DNA of 64,000 bases from Pycnopodia helianthoides. Taxonomy: Eukaryota > Echinodermata > Asteroidea > Forcipulatida > Asteriidae. Numbering within the stretch: position 1 is the first letter of the stretch; every line of letters starts with the position of its first letter. This document shows positions 54,511-63,470 of the stretch, in pieces. The position numbers were made by a program, and so were the translations under genes. The DNA lies in assembly GCA_032158295.1 (NCBI GenBank), contig CM063246.1, positions 3,257,371 through 3,321,370 on the forward strand. Reading direction: 5' to 3'. The notes under the pieces were generated by a model, which searched no databases, was not told the DNA's origin, and worked only from the letters and a program-made list of their open reading frames with translations.

Positions 54511-55335
54511 TCTACATTCTATTAAGTTGTTTGCGTACCCTCTGGTAATCAAGGGATTCGAACTGGCCTATCACTGACAGCCACCCTCTGTGGTCTAATG
54601 ATTCAGACATCTGTTCTAGAATGCACTGGGTCTTGGGTTCGAATCCCACCCAAATAGCCAGTGAATTTGTTTTTCTGCAGGACTCAGAAAATAATGAGTA
54701 TCCATGCAGTGCTTATCACACATCCCACATATTGTTTCAAACAGAGTGTGCATAGTGCATACCAATACCAGCATTTTGACATGCTGTACCTTCACTTGAT
54801 TCAAAGATAATAAGACTACGTTTCAGCGATTGGCCAACTTCAAAACTGCTGTACCTTATATTGATTCAAAGAAAGTAAGGATACAATTAGCAGCAATTGG
54901 CCATCTTTAAAACTGCTGTACCTTATATTGATTCAAAGAAGAGTAAGCATACTAGTGGCAACTGACCAACTTTAAAACTCTGTACATTATATTGATTCAA
55001 AGAAAGTAAGCATACTAGTGCAATGGCCAACTTAAAACTGTGGTAGCTTATATGATTCAAGATACTTAGAATACTAGCACAATGACCCACTGACAACTGA
55101 CCCACTTTAAACTCTGTACTTATATTGATTCAATACTGATAATACTCATTATTTTCTGAGTCCTGCAGAAAAAACAAATTCACTGGCTATTTGGGTGGGA
55201 TTCAAACCCAAGACCCAGTGCATTCTAGAATCAGATGTCTGAATCATTAGACCACAGAACGTGGCTGGCGAGGATAGGCCAGTTCGAATCCCTTGATTAC
55301 CAGAGGGTACGGCAAACAACTTAATAGAATGTAGA
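54511..55335. repeat. Inverted duplication, arms about 190 bp, spacer 440 bp
   Basis: The left arm 54511-54701 runs from TCTACATTCTATTAAGTTGT to CAGAAAATAATGAGTAT. The right arm 55142-55335 is its complement, from ATACTCATTATTTTCTGAG to AACTTAATAGAATGTAGA. Arms are highly similar with scattered indels and include an S3 SINE head (GGTTCGAATCCCACCCAAAT; ATTTGGGTGGGATTCAAACC). The spacer holds minisatellite units. Confidence 0.85.
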
Positions 55336-55860
55336 AAGTAAGCATACTAGTGGCAACTGGCCAACTTTAAAACTGTGGTACCTTAATATTGATTCAAAGA
55401 TACTTAGAATACAAGTAGCACCAACTGACCAACTTTAAAACTCTGTACATTATATTGATTCAAAGAAAGTAAGCATACTAGTGGCAACTGGCCAACTTTA
55501 AAACTGTGGTAGCTTAATATTGATTCAAAGATACTTAGATTACAAGTAGCACAAACTGACCAACTTTAAAACTCTGTACATTATATTGATTCAAAGATAG
55601 AAAGATACCATACAAGTAGCACCAACTCATGACCAACTGACCAACTTTAAAACTCTGTACCTTATATTGATTCAAAGATAGAAAGATACCATACAAGTAG
55701 CACCAACTGACCAACTGACCAACTGACCAACTGACCAACTGACCAACTTTAAAACTCTGTACCTTATATTGATTCGAAGATAGAAAGATACCATACAAGT
55801 AGCAGCAACTGGCCAAATTTAAAACTGCTACATACCTTATCTTAATTAAAAGATAGTAGG
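54775..55860. repeat. Minisatellite, unit about 65 bp, interrupted
   Basis: About 14 units of the type CTGTACCTTATATTGATTC-AAAGA...GTAAGCATACTAGTGGC-AACTGGCCAACTTTAAAA. They start near 54783, 54848, 54914, 54979 and, after the inverted arm, near 55374, 55441, 55507, 55573, 55650 and 55755. A GACCAACT octamer is itself expanded at 55707-55748. Units at 55020-55140 have many single-base losses. Minus-strand frames (93 codons) give repeated YLYGIFLSLNQYKVQSFKV peptides, which are a by-product of the repeat. Confidence 0.88.
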
Positions 55861-56129
55861 CAGTAGCAGCATTTGTTCCTTAATAATATAATCTATCCGG
55901 GCACATGAAGGCCCTAAGTTTCATGGTACTCTCTGCGTGTCGACTCTCACCAATTCATTGAAAAGAAAAAAAAACACACAGATCAAACAAGATGGCCGAT
56001 CATCCTCATAAAATCCTATGTTCTTACTACAGAGTGTAATTAAACACAAACAACTCTGCATCTCTGTGAATGACAAATTTTCCCCCAATGCTAAGAGCTA
56101 TTCTGCTGAATGTTTCAGCAACCCCCCCC
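55861..56129. other. Unassigned DNA
   Basis: Contains a C run at 56121-56132 and nothing else recognised. Confidence 0.4.
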
Positions 56130-56360
56130 CCCTTAGCTTTAGTATGATTAGTTCCCAGGGATAAATAATGCAATTAAGGATGGCCAAATTACATTAAATA
56201 CTCTCCCTGGAAAAACATATGGTGGAACAATAAATAAATGTACTGGATGGAATTTATAAGGTTGGTTTGAATTACATTAAAACATTAGTTTCTATTGCTT
56301 ATCAGAACACAAATTGTCAGCGTGATACCTAGACAATTGCTAATGTCGGCAGTTCAGAGA
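56130..56360. promoter_or_regulatory. Candidate conserved non-coding element
   Basis: AT-rich but high-complexity sequence: GATAAATAATGCAATTAAGG, GGCCAAATTACATTAAATAC, GGAACAATAAATAAATGTAC and CAATTGCTAATGTCGGC. Homeodomain, Sox (ACAAT) and Fox (ATAAATA) words cluster. No coding frame. Inference only. Confidence 0.3.
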
Positions 56361-56654
56361 AACCATAGTGGGTTTTTATTATTATTATTATCATTTTTCT
56401 TTTTTTCTTTTCACATTGCTGGACCCCCATTTTGAATGACTATTTACAGAGCTTACAATGATGTTATGATTGGGACCCAACTGTGACTTGAAAAAGACCA
56501 GTGATATAAAAAAAAAAAAAAAGCACATTTTAATTTGGCAAAACATGTCTGCAACTACTTAAGGGAGCTCCTCAGAAGTCGGGCATGAAAGAACATTCCC
56601 GTAGACATACACCGGCTATCCAGTGGACCGCCAAAATGTTCTGCTGGACCGCGA

Positions 56655-56835
56655 ACCATTAATTGTGCCGAACTAAGAATTTAGGCGTTGGCATTTTAAA
56701 ACTATTAATTGTGCCGAACTACGGAAACAATCCTACACACAAGAATTTAGGCGTTGGCATTTTCAAACCATTAATTGTGCCGAACTACGGGAACAACCCT
56801 ACACACAAGAATTTAGGCGTTGGCATTTTAAAAGT
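56655..56835 (+). repeat. 66-bp tandem repeat, about 2.7 units, frame-preserving
   Basis: AAGAATTTAGGCGTTGGCAT starts at 56675, 56741 and 56807, exactly 66 bp apart, with a partial unit on the left (ATTAATTGTGCCGAACTA). Since 66 is a multiple of three, an open frame of 83 codons runs through it, giving a 22-residue repeat starting NLGVGI. No gene context supports translation. Confidence 0.92.
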
Positions 56836-56888
56836 TCCAATGGAACGCTCCTGCGGATCGGTCCGTGAACGCCCGCCAGCTGGAACAC

Positions 56889-57285
56889 TTAAAGAAACAT
56901 TACAGAATTGGTAAGAAAAAAACTTGTAGAATATACTTTTTGATCACAGATTTACATAAAACTTACACGGTCTAATGATGATGATAGTAGAAAACATCCC
57001 TCAAAATATTTCTGTCTGAAATGCCATATTTGATGAGAAATGAATAAACTAATTTTTTCCGATTGGAGTTTATCGCTCAGTGAGCGTTTTATTCATATGT
57101 TGAATCTATATGATTTCATGCTAATGTGTAATCGGATTTTTCACCATTTTCTCGTGACCCAGATGGCCGATCGATCTCAAACTTCTACAGGTTTGTCAGT
57201 TTATGTATATGGTGGATTACATAAAGTGCTTACACTGCCAGCAACTGTTTTGTTAGCAAAAACAAATTCTGTAATGTTCCTTTAA
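56889..57285 (+). mobile_element. TTAA-type foldback element, family D copy 2
   Basis: TTAA at 56889-56892 and 57282-57285. The left inner end is AGAAACATTACAGAATTGG and the right is ATTCTGTAATGTTCCT. It matches copy 1 in reverse, including GATTGGAGTTTATCGCTCAG, AGCGTTTTATTCATATGTTG and GTCAGTTTATGTATATGGTG. Non-coding; the 81-codon frame is incidental. Confidence 0.92.
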
Positions 57286-57946
57286 CCGATCCAAGTAGCA
57301 CGTTCCTACCATTTGGATTTTTGAGATACTCCCTATAAGCACAGGAACAAATACAATACAGTCATGTAATATCAAATCATGAAAGTGTCTGCTTTCAAAA
57401 GAAAGACATTATAACAAAACGAAACCACTAAAACAAAGCTGGACTTCTTTAGTCATTCAGAACTCTCTGTCAATATTTTTCAATCATCGAGTTATTAATT
57501 CCTAACTGTGTACAAAACAATACATTTTTGTGATTTGTCTCACTGGGAGACTCAAAAGTCATACCAGGCATATATGGCACTGTGCCAGCAGTACGGATTC
57601 CAATGGATAAAAAGGCGAATCATGATTCGTCAGTTTGTGAAAACACAAAATTGCAAATCTAGTGATTCGCTGGTGATGCAATTTAGTGCAACTGTGAAAC
57701 CATCACAAGACTGGTCCTAAAATGTGGTGAAAGTGTTAACAGCAGTAAATGTCAAAAGAATTTGTACCCAAAACAATTTAAAATTGTTTTCTTCTTTCTC
57801 TTTGATGAAGTCGTCACTGCAAACGGTGACAAAATGTCTGGACGTATTTGGTTGAGAATCTTAACAAGATATTTGAGCCCTGAATGCGTGGGTCGTAATC
57901 CTGAAGTCCCCGGTGAAGTGGGTGGGATTTTTTATAGAGAGACTTT
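57286..57946. other. Unassigned DNA
   Basis: Frames at 57508 and 57762 (70-81 codons) have no motif that I recognise and no splice context. Confidence 0.4.
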
Positions 57947-58090
57947 GGCACAACTTCATAAAGCTGTTTTAAGCACAGCATTCTGCAGAAAAGTTGTGCT
58001 TAGTTGAAATGGGTTACCAGCCAAAATAATGTGCATTGTGCATCACTGCTGACAATTTTAGCTCAGCAAAAAAACTTGCTATGCAATATT
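57947..58090 (+). mobile_element. Family E foldback element, partial copy
   Basis: CACAACTTCATAAAGCTGTT, TTAAGCACAGCATTCTGCAG and TGGGTTACCAGCCAAAATAA follow family E order. The right inverted end is missing. Confidence 0.5.
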
Positions 58091-58253
58091 TTTTGTCATT
58101 GTTGTTCATTGGCCGTTGACCTTAGACAAAGTGCATGACGGGAAACTATCAAGAAAAACAATGTTATTAGTTTTAAATCTAATACTGTTTACAACTGTTC
58201 ATACCAGAACCAGTCCTTCATCTGAAGCACTGTAAAAGTCCAGGACATATGCA

Positions 58254-58542
58254 GTCAGGTTGGCTCAGTGGTTTCTTTCCCTGCCTTTCACCTCTGTGGG
58301 CCCCGGTTCAAATCCCGGACCGGAGCCTTGTATGCGGATTGGGTTTTTCAGTCCCTACCTGATTGTGTGGGTTTTTCATACTTGGGGTTTTCCTCCCACA
58401 TCTAAAACTGACACTTCTTCATCGTCTTCTCCACACAGGTACCTTCAGGCCTACCGGTCACAATGCTAGTCGCTTTTAAGGGTCCCTTGGTTTCATTACC
58501 AGAAAGATTTAATAATAATGATAATAATAATAATAATAAAAT
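58254..58542 (+). mobile_element. SINE family S2 copy (forward)
   Basis: The tRNA-like head has GGTTGGCTCAGTGGTTTC (A box) and CCGGTTCAAATCCCGGACC (B box). The body has GGGTTTTTCAGTCCCTACCT, GGGGTTTTCCTCCCACATCT and CTTGGTTTCATTACCAGAAAG. It ends in an AAT/GATAAT microsatellite. It is the complement of 21975-22268. Confidence 0.85.
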
Positions 58543-58991
58543 AGCATTTGCAGAACCCACAAATTGCTGCTGCTTATTTTGATTGACATGATCAATAAGT
58601 CCGTTAAGAACCTGCACAAAATCCCTGACAAAAAAACTTCAACATCTTTCAAAAGTTGCATCCTCTTAAGGTGATGAGCTCTGCTACTTCTCCTACTGCT
58701 TCCCAGGTTGTATAGATAGTTCCCAGTAGATGCCATCTTTACGGGCAAATTGCATTTTGGCTCAAACGCTCAACTTATTAACGCAGCCGCGTTGTTCACT
58801 GACCAATCCTGCAATGAGTTTCGTGAAGTGCGCGTGTGTTGCACGCCGTTCTCACACGAAACGCACGACTGTTTGTTCTAAAGGAAGATGGCCGACTTAC
58901 GTCATACTGCAACCTATCTATCGTAAACTTGGGTGTGATCCCTGGCTATACGGTAGTTACAGGTTGAACGGCTTCTGACTGGCATCCCCGA
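58543..58991. other. Unassigned DNA
   Basis: A balanced patch at 58770-58980 with CpGs (GCGCGTGTGTTGCACGCCG) contains an 82-codon frame with no recognised motif. Confidence 0.4.
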
Positions 58992-59130
58992 ACAAAGATG
59001 TTGACAAAATAGGGAGACTGTCAACATAGGGCTAGATAGCTCAGTTGGTAGAGCCCTGGCACGTTAATCCGGAGGTCGCAGGGTCAAATCCCGCTTAGTA
59101 AATTTTTCTCTGTTCAACCTAAAAATCTTG
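58992..59130 (+). mobile_element. S4 tRNA-like repeat, best copy
   Basis: GATGTTGACAAAATAGGGAG precedes GGGCTAGATAGCTCAGTTGG and GGCACGTTAATCCGGAGG (anticodon GTT would be Asn-like). The B box is GGGTCAAATCCC, followed by AATTTTTCTCTGTTCAACC. Acceptor-stem pairing is incomplete (TTAGTA at the 3' side), so it is a repeat rather than a working tRNA gene. Confidence 0.75.
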
Positions 59131-59234
59131 TAAAACTGGCATTTACAATGACACATGTGATAATATCTCTTTTTTGGGCTGAATTGGTTCTGAAAAGAAC
59201 CAGTTTGATTTGATTGATTTATTTATTTATTGTT

Positions 59235-59470
59235 TATTTCTTTAATAGATGTTAATTTTTGCATCAGGGATAAAGAATTTAAATTGGTTTTAACTTACAC
59301 CGATGTGTATAAAGCACTGTATACTCAGACTTTCCCGAGCTCTGTGAAAAAAAATCCACAGGCAAAATCACTCAGGTGGGATTCAAACCCACAACCTTTG
59401 CATTGCTAGAGCAGATGTCTTACCACTAGACCACCGAGCTAGCCCGATGGCTAGAGGTAGTGAAAATCCT
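59235..59470 (-). mobile_element. SINE family S3 copy (reverse)
   Basis: Plus strand: TAATAGATGTTAATTTTTGC, CACTGTATACTCAGACTTTC, CACTCAGGTGGGATTCAAAC, TGCTAGAGCAGATGTCTTAC and AGACCACCGAGCTAGCCC. The complement is a well-preserved tRNA-like head with body. Confidence 0.82.
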
Positions 59471-59489
59471 TGGCAGCGTGCACTGCAAC

Positions 59490-59600
59490 GACTTAATAGA
59501 TGTTAATTTTTTGCATCGGGGATAAAGAATTTAATTTGGTTTACCCTTACACATGTTGTGTATTAAGCACTGTATACTCAGTACTTTCCCAAGCTCTTAT
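59490..59600 (-). mobile_element. SINE family S3 body, second copy
   Basis: TTAATAGATGTTAATTTTTTGC, AAGCACTGTATACTCAGTAC and TTTCCCAAGCTC repeat the body of the copy just upstream. The head is absent. As at 47.5-47.95 kb, two S3 units sit next to each other in the same orientation. Confidence 0.7.
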
Positions 59601-60014
59601 TTCTTGTTTATCCTACAAAAAACCTTTCAGTGAAACACTGTTTTTTTCAAAGGCTCAGCAGAAAGCTTTATTAGAAAGAAAACAAATTCCAAAATATTAA
59701 AGTGAATATGAAAAAAATTTGAAAAAAATTGATAATATCAATTGTGAACCTCAAGAACGTAAAAAACAAAATAATAATTTTAAAAAACTGGGCCAGGCAG
59801 AAGATTGCTTCATTCAAACAAAACAGGTTTTCATTGTGTTCACTAAAACATATCCATTGGTTGTGTGGTGTGCTTATTGAAAATTAGAGGATGGCAATTA
59901 ATCTACTTTTCCAAGGAAATAAATAAATAAATAAAATAAGGACTTACTTTCCCTTTCTAAATGAATTTGTGGATTCAGAACCAGGGCATTTTAGGTTGTT
60001 TTTTAGAAAAAAAG
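59601..60014. other. AT-rich DNA, nothing recognised
   Basis: AAATAAATAAATAAAATAAG run near 59920-59939. No other feature. Confidence 0.5.
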
Positions 60015-60404
60015 TTAAACGTATTATACAGGATTGACAGCGCTGACAAAATAATTGCAGACAGTGTTCATGTATTTTTGTGATCAACTATGTACATGAA
60101 ATAACAAAGGTGTGAACATTTGGCTTAATCCACTGTGGGAGTTAGGAGAAAATAATTTTAAAAAACATGCACAATTTTCAACATGTAAAGACATTGTCCT
60201 TAATTTGGTTGTAACGACCAAAATTAGCTCTTGTGTCTTTTTTTTTGGTTTTCAGATACAGTTTTCTCGAACGTGACTTCATTTCAGTGGGAGATATTTC
60301 ACCGAAAAAAAATGTTCTAGTATCTTTATAATCAGTAAGCTTCCAGACTAAAAATTTAACAATTTTTGTTTTTATCTTCACCAATCCTTTGTAATACCTT
60401 TGAC
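60015..60404 (-). mobile_element. TTAA-type foldback element, family B-like copy 4
   Basis: TTAAACGTATTATACAGGAT at the left and CACCAATCCTTTGTAATACC at the right are inverted. The interior in reverse carries TTATTTCATGTACATAG-like and ACAGTTTTCTCGAACGTGAC blocks related to family B. The right TTAA is degraded to TTTGA. Confidence 0.65.
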
Positions 60405-60989
60405 AGCCTGTGACTCTGACCATCACCACTGATGGAAAAAAACTAGAGATTTCTAGGACAAAAATGGGCTTGATTTATTCATTTATAGCTTTTCAGAACA
60501 GTTTTCAATGTATAAAATCAAATGTATCCAAAATTTGCTACAAACTAATTCTATGAGTGGATCATGCACCTTTACAAAGAAAATGTCTCTTTTAATTCAT
60601 AACTGTTACAAGTTGTTTGTTGTTGAGGAACAAGGTGCATACAGTTTCAAATGGTTCACGCAACTTGAATTACCGTAGCCTGTGTACATTACAGCGCAGG
60701 TTTATGGATCACACCTATTCCTGAAGCTGAATATTTTCTCTTTCCATTGGTGTAACATGAATGATGATTGGTTAATTGTAACCAATCGCCAATTTACAGG
60801 ACAGCAAATCATATCCAATGGAACAGACTGTCTCATAGCATGTGCTAGAGGTCACCATACGCGTTGATGTCATTGGCTTACACACGCCCACTTACCGGGC
60901 ACAATGGTACCCTACAAGGTTTGATGTGTTCTAGTTGTACCCCGCAGACAAATTCTTCAGAAAAGGGATAAAAGAACAACAATGGAAGG
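60405..60989. other. Unassigned DNA
   Basis: Nothing recognised. The stretch 60740-60900 is moderately complex (ATTGGTTAATTGTAACCAAT palindrome at about 60766-60785). Confidence 0.4.
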
Positions 60990-61925
60990 ACCCTGTAACT
61001 GTCGTATTTAAGGATGGGTATACATGTAGGCATACACATTCAAACTGGGGACCTAAAACAAAAGAGGACAATAGGGTCCCCCGACTGGGTGAAGGTCCCA
61101 AGAGTGTGTACAAACCCAATGGGAGCTGTTGCCAAAAGTACAAACAAAAGTGGGACAACAGGAGGTCCCCAATTACAGGTGTTTGCACACTTTAGGTTTG
61201 TGTGAGGGTAGGTAAAAGGGACCCCTCCCTCCCCCGGTATATAGGGTCCCCAGTTGGGTGATGGTCCCCACCAGGGGACAAAACCAATTGGAGATGTTGC
61301 CAAAAAGAAGAGGGACAGTAGGAGGTCCCGGTTGCAGGTGTGCTCATATTCTGTACTTTAAGGAGACCAAGGACAAAACAAAAAAGGGAAAACAAAAGGT
61401 CTCCACACCAAAATTCTAAAGACCGGGGTGCTCCACAAGAAAATTTTGTGAACCAAGTCTTTGAGAGGACATTCAAGTACAGGAAAGTTTACACAACGGA
61501 ACAATGCTACCTCAGGAAAGAGAATAATACTAAAAGAACAACTATGAAAGTATACCGTAACTTTCCATATGTAAGGGTGAGTTTGTAGTGACATTCAAAC
61601 CGAGGACTTACAACAAAAGGGACGATAGGTCCACGTTTGCTATCACAAAGGAAAACAATGGGGGTCCACGTTTGTCAGGACAAAGAGTTGAACAAAGGAG
61701 GGTCCACGATTGGAGGTCATTACACACTTGTGTGTGTGTGCTCTCATATTCACTACCTTATGGAGACCGAGAACAAAACAGAAAAGGGAAAACAAAGGGT
61801 CTCCATAGGGAAATTCTAAAGACTGGGTTGCTCCACAAGGAATTTTGTGTACAAAGTCTATGGGAGGTTTTTAACTACAAAGAAAGAACAAAAGATGTCT
61901 CCACAGGGATGTAAAAATAGGAATG
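60990..61925. repeat. Composite degenerate tandem repeat (GGTCCC-rich)
   Basis: At 61070-61190 and 61240-61345 two sub-units share GGGTCCCC...TTGGGTGA-AGGTCCC, AACCCAATGGGAGCTGTTGCC-like and GGACAACAGGAGGTCCC words. At 61350-61500 and 61745-61915 two others share GGGAAAACAAAAGGTCTCCA, AAATTCTAAAGAC and TTGTGTACAAAGTCTATG. The latter match 24960-25135. The array ends in a GT run (61923-61940). Long frames on both strands (74-108 codons) are repeat by-products. Confidence 0.75.
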
Positions 61926-62879
61926 TGTGTGTGTGTGTGTTACTGTTTACACATCATTATTTCAGCGCTACTCATCTCACACACCATGCTCTGTGATGTA
62001 CATTTTTCTCAAGCAATTTTCCGCAATGATGACCGGGGGGGGGGGGGGGGACACACAGGGAGTCAAGGGTTCCAATCCTACCAGAAATCTGCATGCTGAT
62101 TACTTCCTTTTTTCTGTTTGGGACTCGCCAGTTAGGCATGCATCAAAATAGATAATTTAGTATATTAAATAAAACCTATTAAATATACTACAATGTATTA
62201 ATAACTACCTATAAAGCTTAACTGGTGCTTTATCAATACCAGTACAATATTTATTTCAAATTATTTACGGCTTACATTTTCATTAATTCATAATTCTATT
62301 CTTTTAGTTTTCTAATCACGCGCATTAATCACAATTATTTACAACTCATGTTGAAAGCAACATGTCCTTTCAATATGACTATAAAAGTGCTACATTTATT
62401 TATTTTATAAAACTTTCACCCTTGAGTGATTAACTCGGGTCCTTCCTCACTCCAACAAAATCCAACACCATATGGTGTTGGACTGTGATGGTGGTACGCC
62501 TGATCCCTTGTGAGGCATGATCCGTTTACTGTTGCAGTTCCAAGTCCAACCGAATCAACTAAGAACAAAGCAGATGGAATTTGAAGGGTTGGGGATGGTT
62601 TGAGTTTCAATTTGTCCAACATAATTGAATGCAGCAGACAACACCATCTGAGGTTTAGACACATTGCACAATCTCCTTCTTTTTCTTATTTCTGAGACTA
62701 TTTCGAGTCCTTCAAATCCTGGGTTGAACATCAAACTCTGGTCAGAATTTACAAAGAATTCAACTTAAAGGTCATCCAAACTTGTCAGGGTTGTGAATCC
62801 CTTAGTAACAGAGACCATTTACTTGATTTAAACATTTTTACAACCTTTGACCAATACATCCATCTAGGAAAAGAAGATT
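61926..62879. other. Unassigned DNA
   Basis: G run at 62035-62050. A perfect 22-bp palindrome is centred at 62469/62470 (arms TCCAACACCAT). The 82-codon minus-strand frame at 62416-62664 has no motif that I can name. The body may belong to the same decayed retroelement that follows. Confidence 0.4.
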
Positions 62880-63470
62880 ACCTTCAACAATGAAACAGGG
62901 GAGGAAATAAAGAGAAGAATCCAGTTAGGTTGAGTGAAGTTTGGCATACTCAAAAACATCTTTCGAGACCACACCCTTCCTAAATCCCTAAAAAGGCAGG
63001 TATTCGATCAGTGCATCATACCTGTCCCAGTGTATGGTGCCAAGACATGAATTACCACCAAACATCTTGAGAAAAACTAAGGGTGAAAGAGAGGGCTATG
63101 GAAAGAACTATGATAGGAGTAACAAAGAAGGACAGGGTGGAAAATGAGGACATAAGAAAGAAATCAAGAGTGCAGGATATTATGAAGACCATTAATTCAA
63201 AGAAGTTGAAGATGGGCAGGGCACCTAGAAGGAGGTATGACAACAGGTGGGCATTACAAAACAAACCAATTGGTTTCCAAGAAACCGAACAAGAAAGAGA
63301 GGGAGACAAAACAGAAGATTGACAGATGAACTAAGTACATACAGCCTTGGCACTGCTTGGCAACAGGCAGCTCAGGAAAGAGTGAAATGGAGAATATAGG
63401 TGAAAAGGCTTTCCTCCTGCAGTGGAGTGAAACAGGCTAGAAAGAAGAGGACAACCTTTGACATCTATTC
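62880..63470 (+). pseudogene. Decayed non-LTR retrotransposon, reverse-transcriptase C-terminal part
   Basis: The plus-strand translation keeps signature blocks of the region downstream of the catalytic domain in RTE-like elements. In order these are EEIKRRIQLG, FGILKNIFRD, LKRQVFDQCIIPVPVYGAKT, then in another frame AMERTMIGVTKKDRVENEDI and RRRYDNRW, then WQQAAQERVKWR. Frames are broken by at least three in-frame stops (for example TGA near 62937 and 63047) and two or more frameshifts, so it is dead. The catalytic YxDD region and the endonuclease domain are not visible upstream. An 85-codon minus-strand frame is its antisense shadow. Confidence 0.75.

Noticed and set aside
54775..55860. CRISPR-like array
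   Set aside because: Regular spacing of about 65 bp recalls repeats and spacers, but the whole unit repeats, spacers are not unique, and the context is clearly eukaryotic.
58992..59130. Functional tRNA-Asn gene
   Set aside because: The acceptor stem does not pair and flanks are shared with another copy. It is a repeat.
61040..61914. Overlapping 78-108 codon frames on both strands
   Set aside because: They track the degenerate repeat units, change phase between units and have no recognisable protein features.
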